Origin: Maridesulfovibrio sp.
GTDB taxonomy: Bacteria; Desulfobacterota; Desulfovibrionia; Desulfovibrionales; Desulfovibrionaceae
Reading direction: 5' to 3'
DNA length: 64,000 nt
NCBI RefSeq assembly: GCF_963667685.1
Contig: NZ_OY763930.1
Span: 1,222,501 to 1,286,500, forward strand
This document shows, piece by piece, positions 25,188 to 35,260 of this stretch. Position numbers and translations under genes: made by a program. The notes under the pieces are model-generated. The model saw only the letters and a program-made list of their open reading frames with translations. It had not been told where the DNA came from and searched no databases. Positions within the stretch are counted from its first letter, which is position 1, and each line of letters starts with the position of its first letter.

Positions 25188-26345
25188 ATGAATATTCCCT
25201 TTATTGACCTTAAAAAGCAGTTTTCAAGGATAGAAAAACAGATCCGCGAAAACATGGATACCGTTCTTGATCATGGCGCCTACATCATGGGCCCCGAAAT
25301 TCCGGCACTTGAGAAAACTCTCGCTGAATTCTGCGGCACCAAGCACGCTCTCAGCTGTGCTTCCGGTACTGATGCGCTGACCCTCGCGCTCATGTCTCTT
25401 GATGTGAAACCCGGCGATGCAGTCTTCACCACTCCGTTCACCTTCTTCGCTACTGCCGAAACCATTGCCCTGACAGGCGCAACACCAGTTTTCGTTGACA
25501 TCGACCCGGTCACTTTCAACATCGACCCGGAAAAGCTCGATAAAACCATCGAAGCTCTCAAAAACAGCGACGACAGCACTCCCCTGCCAAAGGTTGACGG
25601 CCTGACAGCCAGAGGTATCATTTCCGTTGATATTTTCGGTCTTCCCGCCGATTACGAAGCAATCAAAGCTGTTGCCGACAAGCACGGTCTCTTCCTCATT
25701 GAAGACGCAGCGCAGAGCTTCGGCGGTGAATACAAAGGAAAACGCGCCTGCTCACTGGGCGACATAACCTGCACCTCCTTCTTTCCAGCCAAGCCTCTCG
25801 GCTGCTACGGTGACGGCGGAATGTGCTTCACCGATGACGATGCCCTGATCGAACGTCTGCGCTCCCACCGTATTCACGGCATGGGACCGGACCGTTATGA
25901 CAACGTCCGCCTCGGCATAACCGGCCGTATGGACTCTTTGCAGGCAGCAATCCTTCAGGCCAAATTCGAAATTTTCCCTGAAGAAGTAGACCTGCGCGAC
26001 AAGGTTGCCGCTACTTATGCAGACCTTCTTGCTGATGTTGAAGGGCTGACCACTCCGTCCGTACCCGAAGGTTACCGTTCCGTTTGGGCCCAGTACTGCT
26101 CATTGGCGAAAGACGGCGAGCATCGCAAGCGCATTCAGGCAGCATTGCAGGAAAAAGGAATTCCTTCCCCGATCTACTATCCGATCCCGCTGCACCTTCA
26201 GACTGCATTTAAAGATCTCGGATACAAAATGGGCGATTGCCCGATCAGCGAAGATGCTGCCAGCCGCATTTTCGCAATTCCCATGCACCCTTACCTTGAA
26301 AGGGAACAGCAGGAATTCATCGCCGACATCATCAGGAATGCCTAA
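25188..26345 (+). CDS. DegT-family aminotransferase, WbpE-like (UDP-3-keto-GlcNAcA 3-aminotransferase)
   Basis: This PLP aminotransferase has 385 residues. It closely follows the WbpE/WlbC pattern: IPFIDLKKQFSRI at the start, GAYIMGPEI, EDAAQSFGGEYKGKRACSL, and K202 in SFFPAKPLGCYGDGG. WbpE adds an amino group to C3 of UDP-2-acetamido-3-keto-glucuronate on the way to UDP-2,3-diacetamido-uronic acids. Candidate WbpD and WbpB partners are at 44.5 and 45.1 kb in the same locus. The ATG at 25188 has GGAGA upstream and the conserved N terminus; a longer frame begins with TTG at 25140, inside the regulator gene, and is not used. Confidence 0.85.
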   Translation: MNIPFIDLKKQFSRIEKQIRENMDTVLDHGAYIMGPEIPALEKTLAEFCGTKHALSCASGTDALTLALMSLDVKPGDAVFTTPFTFFATAETIALTGATPVFVDIDPVTFNIDPEKLDKTIEALKNSDDSTPLPKVDGLTARGIISVDIFGLPADYEAIKAVADKHGLFLIEDAAQSFGGEYKGKRACSLGDITCTSFFPAKPLGCYGDGGMCFTDDDALIERLRSHRIHGMGPDRYDNVRLGITGRMDSLQAAILQAKFEIFPEEVDLRDKVAATYADLLADVEGLTTPSVPEGYRSVWAQYCSLAKDGEHRKRIQAALQEKGIPSPIYYPIPLHLQTAFKDLGYKMGDCPISEDAASRIFAIPMHPYLEREQQEFIADIIRNA

Positions 26346-26348
26346 CGC

Positions 26349-27494
26349 ATGAGCAAAACCCTGCTTGTCATCATTACAGATCGCCTTTCCCATATCATTG
26401 GGAAAGGCGAACTTATTGACCGCTACTACAATCCCGGCGGTGTCTTCAGTGACGTGCATATCCTGATGACAAATGATGACAGGCCGGACCATGCCGCCCT
26501 GCAAAGGACGGTGGGCGACGCAAAACTGACCCTGCACAACCTGCCTTCCGGTATGGGACTGCTGGGCAAAACATTATGGCGTCCTTTTCTGCTGAAAGGC
26601 TGGGCTGATCAGGCTGTAAAAATTGCCGAAGGAATCAATCCGGACCTGATCCGCTGCTACGGCAATTTCATAAACGGCTATGCGGCGGCCCGAATAAAGG
26701 AACTACTAGGCATTCCTTTATTCGTCTCTCTGCACACCCAGCCGGACCAGACTCGGGCCAACCCGGAAGTGGATTTCAAGACCAGGGTATTTTATGCCCT
26801 TTCACAAGCTGTTGAGAAATACACCCTGCAAAGGGCGGATAAAGTCAGCTGCGTATACGGCTCGATCATGGATTACGCCAAAGCCAAAGGAGCCAAAGAC
26901 CCTTTTGTCGCTTACAATGTGATCAACCCCGGAAAGATCATCCGCAAGACGGATTACAGTTTATCCGGACCGCTCAAAATTTTATATGTAGGCCGGGTTA
27001 TTCCGGCGAAAAATCCCCTGAACATAATTCGCGCTCTACAGAATCTCGATGCCACACTGGCTGTGGTCGGCAGCGGCAGCAAAATTCAGGAAGCTGAAGA
27101 ATTGGTGCGGGAGTTGGGATTGGAGAATAAAGTCAGCTTCATACCATCCATGACCAATGATGAACTGTGCCGTACCATGCACGAATATGATATTTTCGCC
27201 GGGCACTCCCAGTACAGCGAATTCCCCAAGACCGTGCTGGAAACTTCCCTGTGCGGATTGCCCATTTTGTTTAATTCGCGTAGGGGGACACCTGTTCCTG
27301 AATTTGAAAATAATATAGCCAGAATGGTGGAAGACTCTCCGTCCGGCTACCGTTCGGGAATTAAATTTTACCTGAGTGAAAAAAACCGCGCCGACTATGG
27401 CTCCAGAGCCGTCCGCCATGCAGATGAAAACTGGAGTCCGGAACATGCGGAAAGAGTTTTTGCAGACATCCACAGGGAACTAATCGGGCTATGA
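26349..27494 (+). CDS. GT4 glycosyltransferase
   Basis: This 381-residue GT-B enzyme has an N-terminal acceptor domain and a C-terminal donor domain. The donor domain contains LKILYVGRVIPAKNPLNII and an EX7E-type motif, SEFPKTVLE. It should transfer a sugar from a nucleotide donor to the lipid-linked glycan on the cytoplasmic side of the inner membrane. It lies 3 bases after the WbpE-like gene and overlaps the next glycosyltransferase by four bases (ATGA). Donor and linkage are unknown. Confidence 0.85.
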   Translation: MSKTLLVIITDRLSHIIGKGELIDRYYNPGGVFSDVHILMTNDDRPDHAALQRTVGDAKLTLHNLPSGMGLLGKTLWRPFLLKGWADQAVKIAEGINPDLIRCYGNFINGYAAARIKELLGIPLFVSLHTQPDQTRANPEVDFKTRVFYALSQAVEKYTLQRADKVSCVYGSIMDYAKAKGAKDPFVAYNVINPGKIIRKTDYSLSGPLKILYVGRVIPAKNPLNIIRALQNLDATLAVVGSGSKIQEAEELVRELGLENKVSFIPSMTNDELCRTMHEYDIFAGHSQYSEFPKTVLETSLCGLPILFNSRRGTPVPEFENNIARMVEDSPSGYRSGIKFYLSEKNRADYGSRAVRHADENWSPEHAERVFADIHRELIGL

Positions 27495-28669
27495 AAAAAT
27501 CAATCCTGTTCATCACATATGATTTTCCGCCGATCCTTTCGCCGGAATCCATTCAAGTCCAGCGTCGGGCCTGTGCATTAGCCCGTGGAGGACACCGCGT
27601 CCACGTCCTGACCTGCTGCGAAGATCCTGATTTCGAATTTCTGGACCAACAGCTGTGCAAGGATCACGAGAACCTGACTATCCATCGGGTGAACAAACTT
27701 CCCGGTGAAAAATGGCTGCACTACCTTTGCGGCGGCCTTGAAATCACCGACCGCAAATTCTGGTGGAAGTTTCCCGCAGCCAAAATGGCCATTAATCTGA
27801 TCAAAGAATTTAAGATTGATGCGCTCTATACGCACTCCACCCCGCTGGTGAACCATCTGGCCGGGCTGGCTGTGAAGGAAACCGACCGCAACCTGCAATG
27901 GACCGCACATTTTTCCGATCCGTGGACCCTTAACCCTTACCTATCATACAGGACAGGCCTCCAGCGCAAAATCAACCGGATGTACGAACGCGCTGTTATT
28001 TCAAGGGCGGATACCATCACCGTCACATCTGAAAAGACCAAAGAACTTTTCGTTAAGGGATTGAATGCGGATCAGGGCAAGATCAAAGTACTGCCCCATG
28101 TTTTCGACCCGACCCTGTACACCCGCAGGAAAAGCACTCCGCAAAAGAAAATTATCGCCCATACCGGAAATATTTACGGCTTGCGCTCCGCAGCCCCGCT
28201 AATTGAAGCAGTCCACAAGGTTCAACCGAAGAATCTTGAATTTCATTTTTACGGACGCATGAAGGAAGAGGAACGCCAGCTGGCAGAACGCAAATGCCCG
28301 GAGCTGGTTAAAATTTTTGATCCGGTCCCTTATCTGGAATCAATTGAAGTTCTCTCCGAAGCGGACATCCTGCTGGTCATTGATGCCCCGCTCAAGGATT
28401 CTCCATTTTTTCCTTCAAAACTCGCCGATTATATTGGCGCGGGCAAACCGGTTGTGGCCTTAAGTCCGCTCTCTTCCACCACCACACAGATAGTGCGTGA
28501 TGTTCAAAAAGAGCTGCTGGTGGCTGACAGTGCCGATGTTCCTTCCATCTCCGCACTTTTGCGCAGGCTGGACTCAACGGAATCTGCCCCTTTACGTGAG
28601 GAAGGAAAGGCCCACTACAACATGAACAACAGCTATAAAAACATATACGAGTCCCTTTTCAATGAATAA
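27491..28669 (+). CDS. GT4-like glycosyltransferase
   Basis: This 392-residue GT-B glycosyltransferase opens with ILFITYDFPPILSPESIQVQRRA, the usual start of GT4 enzymes that carry a YxFPP loop. The C-terminal donor domain includes IAHTGNIYGLRSAAPLIEAV and SKLADYIGAGKPVVALSP. It overlaps its neighbours on both sides by a few bases, so it is tightly coupled within the operon. The substrate is unknown. Confidence 0.83.
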   Translation: MKKSILFITYDFPPILSPESIQVQRRACALARGGHRVHVLTCCEDPDFEFLDQQLCKDHENLTIHRVNKLPGEKWLHYLCGGLEITDRKFWWKFPAAKMAINLIKEFKIDALYTHSTPLVNHLAGLAVKETDRNLQWTAHFSDPWTLNPYLSYRTGLQRKINRMYERAVISRADTITVTSEKTKELFVKGLNADQGKIKVLPHVFDPTLYTRRKSTPQKKIIAHTGNIYGLRSAAPLIEAVHKVQPKNLEFHFYGRMKEEERQLAERKCPELVKIFDPVPYLESIEVLSEADILLVIDAPLKDSPFFPSKLADYIGAGKPVVALSPLSSTTTQIVRDVQKELLVADSADVPSISALLRRLDSTESAPLREEGKAHYNMNNSYKNIYESLFNE

Positions 28670-29621
28670 TGCCAAGATACTGATAACCGGCGGCGCAGGT
28701 GCCATCGGACTCAACTTGATTGAAAGGCTGCTGAAAGCCGGAGCCGGCCAGATTATGGTTATCGACAACCTGTCTTCCGGTTACAAAAACTACCTGCCGG
28801 ATGACAGCCGTATTGCTTTTATTAAAGCCGATATCGGGGAAATAGATTCCTACGGCAAGGAAATGAACGAATTCAAACCTGACTACGTCTTTCATCTGGC
28901 GGCCCATTTCGCCAACCAGAATTCCGTTGACCATCCCTTCAAGGATGTGCAGGCTAATATCATCGGCACCATGAACCTGCTGGAGATCTGCAAGAAGAAT
29001 AAGGGGCTTAAAAAATTCGTCTATACCTCTTCCTCATGTGTATACGGCAATGCCGCCATCATGAGCGAGGAAGACTATATTTATCCCCACGAAACACCAT
29101 ACGCCATCAACAAATACACTGCCGAACTGTATGTCAAATACTACGCTTCCATGTACATGATTCCGGCAGTATCCATCAGGGTGTTCAACACTTACGGTCC
29201 TTATGAACCGCATGGTCCCTACCGCAATGTAATCCCCAATTTCATTGTCCGGGCCATCAAGGGCGAACCGCTCTACATCACAGGTGACGGCACTGAAACC
29301 CGTGATTTCACATTCGTGGGCAACACCGCCCAGCTGCTGACCCTTGCTGCCCTTTCCGAAGTTTCGGACGGGGATATTTTCAACGGCGGGACAGGCAAAC
29401 CGACCCAGATCATAGATCTGGCAAAGATGATCATCGAATATACCGGATCATCATCTGAAATCGTGTTCAAGGAAAGACGGAACTGGGATGCGGTTAAAGA
29501 CCGCCTCTCCGACATTTCCAAATCATGGAAAGTCCTCGGGTACGAACCGGAAGTCCCCCTTGCGGAAGGTCTGAAGACCACCGTGGACTGGTACATGAAT
29601 GATTACGAGATTGAAGACTAA
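28662..29621 (+). CDS. NAD-dependent nucleotide-sugar epimerase/dehydratase (extended SDR)
   Basis: This 319-residue extended SDR has the NAD-binding ILITGGAGAIGLNLIERLL motif at the start, the active-site pair in YAINKYTAEL (YxxxK) and the SSCVYG serine segment. These enzymes epimerise or dehydrate UDP- or dTDP-sugars (GalE/RmlB/WbpP group). The GAGAIG variation of the glycine-rich loop is acceptable. It overlaps the upstream glycosyltransferase by eight bases and lies 3 bases before the ABC transporter. Substrate cannot be assigned. Confidence 0.83.
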   Translation: MNNAKILITGGAGAIGLNLIERLLKAGAGQIMVIDNLSSGYKNYLPDDSRIAFIKADIGEIDSYGKEMNEFKPDYVFHLAAHFANQNSVDHPFKDVQANIIGTMNLLEICKKNKGLKKFVYTSSSCVYGNAAIMSEEDYIYPHETPYAINKYTAELYVKYYASMYMIPAVSIRVFNTYGPYEPHGPYRNVIPNFIVRAIKGEPLYITGDGTETRDFTFVGNTAQLLTLAALSEVSDGDIFNGGTGKPTQIIDLAKMIIEYTGSSSEIVFKERRNWDAVKDRLSDISKSWKVLGYEPEVPLAEGLKTTVDWYMNDYEIED

Positions 29622-29624
29622 GCA

Positions 29625-31352
29625 ATGTACAAAACAATTCTGGCTATACTGACTCCGGCACAAAAAAAAGGGCTTGTATCCCTTGTAGTTGTGTCCATAG
29701 TCATTTCATGCATAGAAACGGTCGGTATTTCGGCCATTCTGCCGTTCATTACTCTGGCCAACGATTTCAATCTGGCCCAAAGCAATGAATACTACGCATA
29801 TGCCTACAATCTGCTCGGATTCGGCAGCGAGAAAGAATTTGTTGTCATTTTCGGGCTGGCACTGGTCTCTTTCTACCTTGTCAGAGGGCTTATAAATCTG
29901 GGCTACATATACCTGATCCAGAACTACGCCCAAGGAGTTTTCCACAGCCTTTCCACAAAGCTGTTCTCCAACTACATGCATATCAAATATCAGGATATGT
30001 TGAAGAGAAACACTTCCGACCTGACCAAGAACCTCGTTTCCGAGGCCCAGTATGCTGGCGGCTATTACTATTCGCTGCTGCTGTTCATCTCCGAGATATT
30101 TGTCGCCAGCTTCCTGTATGCCACCCTGCTCTTCGTGGACTACAAAATCACGCTGGCCATTACCCTTTTTTTGGGCTGCATGGTGCTCTTTCTGGTCAAG
30201 ACTGTTTCAGCAATGATCAAGAAAGAAGGACTTAAGCGCAACGAATATCAGCATGTTTTCTACAGGATAATAAACGAATCTTTCGGGAATCTTAAATTCA
30301 TCAAACTGCTATCCAGCGAAGAACAGTCCATCAAAGGACTTGATGATGCCGGGAAAGGTTTTGCCCGGGCCATGGTAATGAACGCCACCTACAATACCGT
30401 GCCCCGTCTTTCCCTTGAATGCATTGGCTTCTCGCTGCTGATCGCGGCCATTGTCTGCGCCATCCATTACAATATGCAGGTGCAGCAGATAATCCCCATT
30501 CTTTCACTCTACGCACTGGCCATGTACCGCTTACTGCCGTCTGTGAACAGGATGCTCAGCAGCTTCAACAACATGCTCTACTACAATAAAACGCTGGAAC
30601 TCATCCACGCAGACTACCAGATAGACACCCACAAGCTTGGCTCCGGACCGCTGGAATTTGAAAAAGAAATTTCACTGCGAAAACTCGGCTTCAAGTACGG
30701 TGAAGGCGAAGAAGAAGTGCTCACAAACATCGAGCTGACGATTCCCAAAGGCGAGAAAACCGCGCTTATAGGTGAAAGCGGGGCCGGCAAAAGCACTCTT
30801 GCGGATATAATTATCGGCATGTACACCTCCTTTTCCGGTGAGTTTAAGGTCGACGGGACAACCTTGACCGAGAAGAACATGCTCAGCTGGAGAAAGAAAA
30901 TCGGCTACATTCCGCAGTCCATTTACCTTTTTGACTCCACCGTGGCTGAGAACGTTGTCTTCGGGCGCGAGTATAACGAAATCGCGCTTAAGGATGCCCT
31001 TGATAAAGCTGAACTGACCCCTTTTCTGGAAAAGAATCAGGGTCTTGAAACCCCGGTAGGCGAGGATGGATCTCACCTTTCAGGGGGACAGAAACAACGC
31101 ATCGCAATCGCCCGAGCCTTATACGGCAATCCGGACCTGCTTGTTCTTGATGAAGCCACTTCAGCTTTGGACAAGGACACCGAGGAAAGGATTATGCAAC
31201 ATATTTTTAAAGTGAGTGAAGGCAGAACCCTGCTCATTATTGCCCACCGCCTCTCAACCATTGAGCGGTGTGACAAAGTATATAAAATTGAAGACCGAGG
31301 CATCAGCCTTGTTGAAGATAAAACAGCCTCAAAGGTTAAGAGGAGAATATAA
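29625..31352 (+). CDS. ABC transporter, PglK/MsbA-like lipid-linked glycan flippase
   Basis: This 575-residue half-transporter has a six-helix transmembrane domain (to about residue 320) and an ATPase domain. Walker A is GESGAGKST (residues 383–391), the signature LSGGQKQRIAIARAL and Walker B LLVLDEATSALD. It forms a homodimer. In Campylobacter, PglK of this type flips the undecaprenyl-diphosphate heptasaccharide to the periplasm. The bacillosamine genes upstream and the absence of Wzx, Wzy or Wzm/Wzt in the window make a PglK-like flippase role the best reading. Its stop overlaps the pseB start (TAATG). Confidence 0.85.
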   Translation: MYKTILAILTPAQKKGLVSLVVVSIVISCIETVGISAILPFITLANDFNLAQSNEYYAYAYNLLGFGSEKEFVVIFGLALVSFYLVRGLINLGYIYLIQNYAQGVFHSLSTKLFSNYMHIKYQDMLKRNTSDLTKNLVSEAQYAGGYYYSLLLFISEIFVASFLYATLLFVDYKITLAITLFLGCMVLFLVKTVSAMIKKEGLKRNEYQHVFYRIINESFGNLKFIKLLSSEEQSIKGLDDAGKGFARAMVMNATYNTVPRLSLECIGFSLLIAAIVCAIHYNMQVQQIIPILSLYALAMYRLLPSVNRMLSSFNNMLYYNKTLELIHADYQIDTHKLGSGPLEFEKEISLRKLGFKYGEGEEEVLTNIELTIPKGEKTALIGESGAGKSTLADIIIGMYTSFSGEFKVDGTTLTEKNMLSWRKKIGYIPQSIYLFDSTVAENVVFGREYNEIALKDALDKAELTPFLEKNQGLETPVGEDGSHLSGGQKQRIAIARALYGNPDLLVLDEATSALDKDTEERIMQHIFKVSEGRTLLIIAHRLSTIERCDKVYKIEDRGISLVEDKTASKVKRRI

Positions 31353-32344
31353 TGTTTAATGGAAAAACTATTCTGATTACTGGCGGAACAGGCTCTTTCG
31401 GTCACAAATGCACTGAAATGATCCTGAAAAATTATTCGCCTAAGAGATTGATCATATATAGTCGTGACGAATACAAACAATATGAAATGTCGCGCAGATT
31501 CTCCGATAAAGAATTTCCCTGCATGCGTTACTTCATCGGCGACGTGCGCGACAAAGAAAGACTCTGCCGCGCCTTCCGCGGTGTTGACTTTGTAATCCAC
31601 GCCGCAGCAATGAAACAAGTGCCTGCTTCCGAGTACAACCCCTTTGAAGCTATCAAAACCAACGTCCTCGGAGCACAGAACATCATCAACACAGCCATCG
31701 ACGCAGGTGTTAAGAAAGTCATTGCCCTGAGCACCGACAAAGCCGTCAGCCCTGTAAACCTCTATGGCGCGACCAAGCTCTGCTCCGATAAACTTTTCGT
31801 AGCCGGTAACCTCTATGCCGGTTCCGGGGATACCAAGTTCAGCGTTGTGCGCTACGGTAATGTTGTGGGCAGCCGCGGCAGTGTTATCCCGCTCTTTCTC
31901 AAGCAGCGCGAAACCGGAACACTTACTATCACCGATCCGCGCATGACCCGTTTCTGGACCACTCTTGAAGACGCTGTACAATTTGTTCTGGACGGCTTCA
32001 AAAAAATGGTCGGCGGTGAAATTTTCGTTCAGAAAATACCCAGCATGAAGATTACTGACCTTGCTAAAGCCATGGGACCGGAGTGCGAGCAGAAAGTCAT
32101 CGGTATCCGTCCCGGTGAAAAACTGCATGAAATGATGATTTCCATTGACGATGCCCGCAACACCTCAGAATTCGACGGCTACTACGTTATTAAGCCGGAT
32201 ACCGGATTCATGACCAAGCAGGCGGATATGATCGGCGGCGAACCTGTTGCCGAAAACTTTGTCTACACTTCAGACAGCAACGTCGACTGGGTTGACGAAG
32301 AAGGTCTGATCGAAATGGTTTCAACCCTGAAAATAGATAAATAG
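31352..32344 (+). CDS. pseB: UDP-GlcNAc 4,6-dehydratase (C5-inverting) PseB
   Basis: PseB is the soluble first enzyme of CMP-pseudaminic acid synthesis; it dehydrates UDP-GlcNAc and inverts C5. It has 330 residues. The start FNGKTILITGGTGSFGHKC and the segments RDEYKQYEMSRRF, AAAMKQVPASEYNPFE and STDKAVSPVNLYGATK (catalytic Lys, Tyr and Lys) are all PseB signatures. The gene overlaps the flippase upstream and is followed by pseC after nine bases. Identification is certain. Confidence 0.96.
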   Translation: MFNGKTILITGGTGSFGHKCTEMILKNYSPKRLIIYSRDEYKQYEMSRRFSDKEFPCMRYFIGDVRDKERLCRAFRGVDFVIHAAAMKQVPASEYNPFEAIKTNVLGAQNIINTAIDAGVKKVIALSTDKAVSPVNLYGATKLCSDKLFVAGNLYAGSGDTKFSVVRYGNVVGSRGSVIPLFLKQRETGTLTITDPRMTRFWTTLEDAVQFVLDGFKKMVGGEIFVQKIPSMKITDLAKAMGPECEQKVIGIRPGEKLHEMMISIDDARNTSEFDGYYVIKPDTGFMTKQADMIGGEPVAENFVYTSDSNVDWVDEEGLIEMVSTLKIDK

Positions 32345-32353
32345 GCACTTTCC

Positions 32354-33499
32354 ATGGGCGCATCCAAGAATATTCCATATGGCCGCCAGTGCATAGACGA
32401 GCAGGATCTCAAAGCAGTTACCGACGCTTTGACTTCCGGCTGGCTGACCACAGGTCCTAAAGTTGCGGAATTTGAACAGGCTGTAGCTGAAATATCCGGT
32501 GTCGCCCACGGCGTGGCTGTCAACAGCGGTACCGCGGCCCTGCATGCGGCCATGTACGCATTTGATATTAAGGAAGGGGATGAGGTGATCGTCCCCCCCA
32601 TGACCTTTGCGGCCTCCGCCAACTGCGTGGCCTACATGAAAGCGACCCCGGTCTTCGCCGATGTCGACCCCGAGACACTGCTCATCGACCCGGACGAGGT
32701 GGAAAAGAAGATCACTTCCAAGACCAAAGGTATCATAGCTGTGGATTATGCAGGGCAGCCCTGCGACTACGTTGCCTTACGCAAAATTGCCGACAAGCAT
32801 GGCCTCTTTCTGGCCGCAGACGCTTGCCATTCCATCGGCGGCAGCCTGAATGGAGAAAAAGTAGGTTCACTGGCAGACATTTCCTTGTACAGCTTCCATC
32901 CGGTCAAACACATGACCACCGGGGAAGGCGGCATGGCCGTGACCGACAACGCCGAATATGACAAACGCATGCGTATTTTCCGCAACCACGGTATAACTGC
33001 TGATTTCAGGCAGCGTGACGGCTGGTTTTATGAAATGCAGGACCTCGGCTTCAACTATCGCATCACTGATTTTCAGTGCGCACTGGGATTAAGCCAGCTT
33101 TCCAGACTCCCGGAATGGGTTGCCAGACGGCGTGAACTAGCCGCAATGTATGACCGCGAATTCTCGGATATGGACGGTCTTTCCCCCCTTGGCAAACTGG
33201 ACGGAGCAAAGCACGCCTACCATCTTTACGTGATCAACCTGCAAGGCGAAAACCGCAGTGAAAAGCGGAAACAGGTTTTCAGCTACCTGCGTGAACACGG
33301 TCTCGGCGTACAGGTCCATTACATCCCGGTCCATCTGCACCCCTACTACAAAGACAATTTCGGAACCCATGAGGGGCTTTGCCCGGTCGCGGAGAAAGCA
33401 TACGAGGGACTGATTTCCCTGCCCATGTTTCCCCAAATGGAAGATGCAGACGTTGAATACGTGGTTGAAACAGTCAGGAAAGCTCTCGCCGAGGTTTAA
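32354..33499 (+). CDS. pseC: UDP-4-amino-4,6-dideoxy-AltNAc transaminase PseC
   Basis: This 381-residue PLP enzyme aminates C4 of the PseB product. It begins IPYGRQCIDEQDLKAVTDAL and ...SGWLTTGPKVAEFE, the typical PseC N terminus. The PLP lysine is K185 in SFHPVKHMTTGEGG, and ACHSIGG carries the conserved segment before it. It lies directly after pseB and before pseF in the usual order. Confidence 0.95.
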   Translation: MGASKNIPYGRQCIDEQDLKAVTDALTSGWLTTGPKVAEFEQAVAEISGVAHGVAVNSGTAALHAAMYAFDIKEGDEVIVPPMTFAASANCVAYMKATPVFADVDPETLLIDPDEVEKKITSKTKGIIAVDYAGQPCDYVALRKIADKHGLFLAADACHSIGGSLNGEKVGSLADISLYSFHPVKHMTTGEGGMAVTDNAEYDKRMRIFRNHGITADFRQRDGWFYEMQDLGFNYRITDFQCALGLSQLSRLPEWVARRRELAAMYDREFSDMDGLSPLGKLDGAKHAYHLYVINLQGENRSEKRKQVFSYLREHGLGVQVHYIPVHLHPYYKDNFGTHEGLCPVAEKAYEGLISLPMFPQMEDADVEYVVETVRKALAEV

Positions 33500-33502
33500 G
33501 CA

Positions 33503-34198
33503 ATGAATATCGCGATCATTCCGGCCAGAGGCGGCAGCAAACGCATCAAGAACAAGAATATTAAAGAATTCGCGGGTAAGCCGATTATTTATTATTCAAT
33601 TGCCGCCGCCCTTGAAAGCGGGCTGTTCGATAAAGTCATTGTCTCCACTGACTCTGACTCAATCGCCACCGTTGCAGAGGAATGCGGGGCAACTGTCCCT
33701 TTCCGCCGCCCTGAAGAGCTTTCCGACGACCATACTCCCACAGCCCCGGTGCTGCTGCATGCAATTGAATGGGTCATTACAAACGGCATGAAAGTGGATA
33801 ACGCTTGCTGCATCTACCCCACTGCGCCCTTTGTTCGCTATACAGTTCTCCAGAAAGGCTTAGAGCTGCTGCAGAAAAACAATGCCCATTCCACATTCTC
33901 TGTGACCAGTTTTCCCTTTCCCATTCAACGGGCATTGAAGATCAACGATCGCGGATACACTGAAATGTTCTGGCCGGAACATGAGAATACCCGTTCACAG
34001 GATCTGCCAGAAGCATATCATGACGCCGGACAGTTCTACTGGGTAAACTGCGCAAAGTTCTGCAAGAATCCGCAACTATACTCCAATGAAACGCTTCCGG
34101 TTATCCTACCCCGCAATCTGGTGCAGGATATTGATACCCTTGAAGACTGGGAAACTGCTGAAACCAAATTCGAAATTTTAAAGAAACGTGACCGATAA
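33503..34198 (+). CDS. pseF: Pseudaminic acid cytidylyltransferase PseF
   Basis: This 231-residue CMP-sugar synthetase activates pseudaminic acid with CTP. The start IIPARGGSKRIKNKNIKEF is the nucleotide-binding signature, and YPTAPFV and the QDLPEAYHDAGQFYW segment are typical of PseF. Its end overlaps the GTG start of pseG by 11 bases. Functional assignment is supported by pseB, pseC, pseG and pseI around it. Confidence 0.95.
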   Translation: MNIAIIPARGGSKRIKNKNIKEFAGKPIIYYSIAAALESGLFDKVIVSTDSDSIATVAEECGATVPFRRPEELSDDHTPTAPVLLHAIEWVITNGMKVDNACCIYPTAPFVRYTVLQKGLELLQKNNAHSTFSVTSFPFPIQRALKINDRGYTEMFWPEHENTRSQDLPEAYHDAGQFYWVNCAKFCKNPQLYSNETLPVILPRNLVQDIDTLEDWETAETKFEILKKRDR

Positions 34199-35249
34199 CA
34201 AGACTGCATCAACACCGAAAACCCTGCTGATCCGTGCTGACGCAAACTCAAGCATCGGCATCGGCCATGTCATGCGCTGTCTGGCTTTGGCCGAGGAATG
34301 GATCGCCAGAGGCGGGGATGCTGTCCTTGCCGGAAATATTTCAAATCAGGCCCTGCTGGAAACGATCACTAAATTCGGGTTGAAATTCGTATCCATTAAG
34401 GCTTCATACCCTGACTCCGAGCAGGATGCAAAGCAGCTGATAAACATAGCGCGCCCCCTTGCCGCTGGCAGTTGGATCGTTCTGGACGGCTATTTTTTCG
34501 ATGCCGAATACCAAAATCAGATCAGACAAGCACACCCGAATACGCTGGTCATGGATGATTACAATCATCTGGATGAATATGACTGTGCAGTGCTGCTCAA
34601 CCAAAACCTTGGATCAGAAAGCATCAAGTACAGAATCAATCCTGATGCGCAGATTCTGGCCGGGGTGCAATACACAATGCTGCGTAATGAATTCCGCAAG
34701 GCAGCCCAGAACAAACTCGAGAATCCGGGAAATGAATTCAATATCCTGATCAGCATGGGCGGTGCCGACGCCAAAAACAGCACTGCCACCATCCTGAAAG
34801 CGTTGAATGAAGTCCCGGCAGACATGCGGATTAAAGTTATTGCCGGACCTGCCAATCCCCATCTTGAGAACCTGTACGAGCAGGCCAGAACTTCTGTCCA
34901 TGACATTGAAATCAAATCAAATGTCAGCAACATGGCGGAACTGATCGCCGCCAGTGATCTCTTTATCGGGGCCGGAGGCTCTTCCTGCTGGGAAGTCTGC
35001 TGCATCGGAAGACCGCTGATCATCATCAGCACCGCCGACAATCAGCTCCGCATCGCCGAGCAATTGCAAGCAGCAGGAGCCGCGCTTTACCTTGGAAAAG
35101 ATGAATCAGTGCAGAAAAATGAGATAACAGAAAGCGTAAAAATGCTCGTCAATGACTCTGAAATACGGCAGAACCTTGCGCAAAACGGACATAAACTGGT
35201 CGACGGAAACGGTGTTTCCCGGATCATAGATTTCTTAAACAGAGCGTAA
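34188..35249 (+). CDS. pseG: UDP-2,4-diacylamido-2,4,6-trideoxy-altropyranose hydrolase PseG
   Basis: This 353-residue GT-B-fold hydrolase removes UDP from the 2,4-diamido sugar before condensation with phosphoenolpyruvate. The motif RADANSSIGIGHVMRCLALA near residue 18 carries the catalytic-site histidine and glycine-rich loop. The second half has FNILISMGGADAKN and DLFIGAGGSSCWEVCCIG. There is no GNAT (PseH) domain fused at the C terminus, a fusion seen in some species. The start is a GTG inside the end of pseF. Confidence 0.94.
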   Translation: MTDNKTASTPKTLLIRADANSSIGIGHVMRCLALAEEWIARGGDAVLAGNISNQALLETITKFGLKFVSIKASYPDSEQDAKQLINIARPLAAGSWIVLDGYFFDAEYQNQIRQAHPNTLVMDDYNHLDEYDCAVLLNQNLGSESIKYRINPDAQILAGVQYTMLRNEFRKAAQNKLENPGNEFNILISMGGADAKNSTATILKALNEVPADMRIKVIAGPANPHLENLYEQARTSVHDIEIKSNVSNMAELIAASDLFIGAGGSSCWEVCCIGRPLIIISTADNQLRIAEQLQAAGAALYLGKDESVQKNEITESVKMLVNDSEIRQNLAQNGHKLVDGNGVSRIIDFLNRA

Positions 35250-35260
35250 AAGGCAACGTC

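Noticed and set aside
31073-32128. 351-codon open frame opposite pseB
   Set aside because: It is antisense to the certain pseB gene. It is long because GC-biased third positions in pseB suppress stop codons on that frame, and its translation has no recognisable domain.
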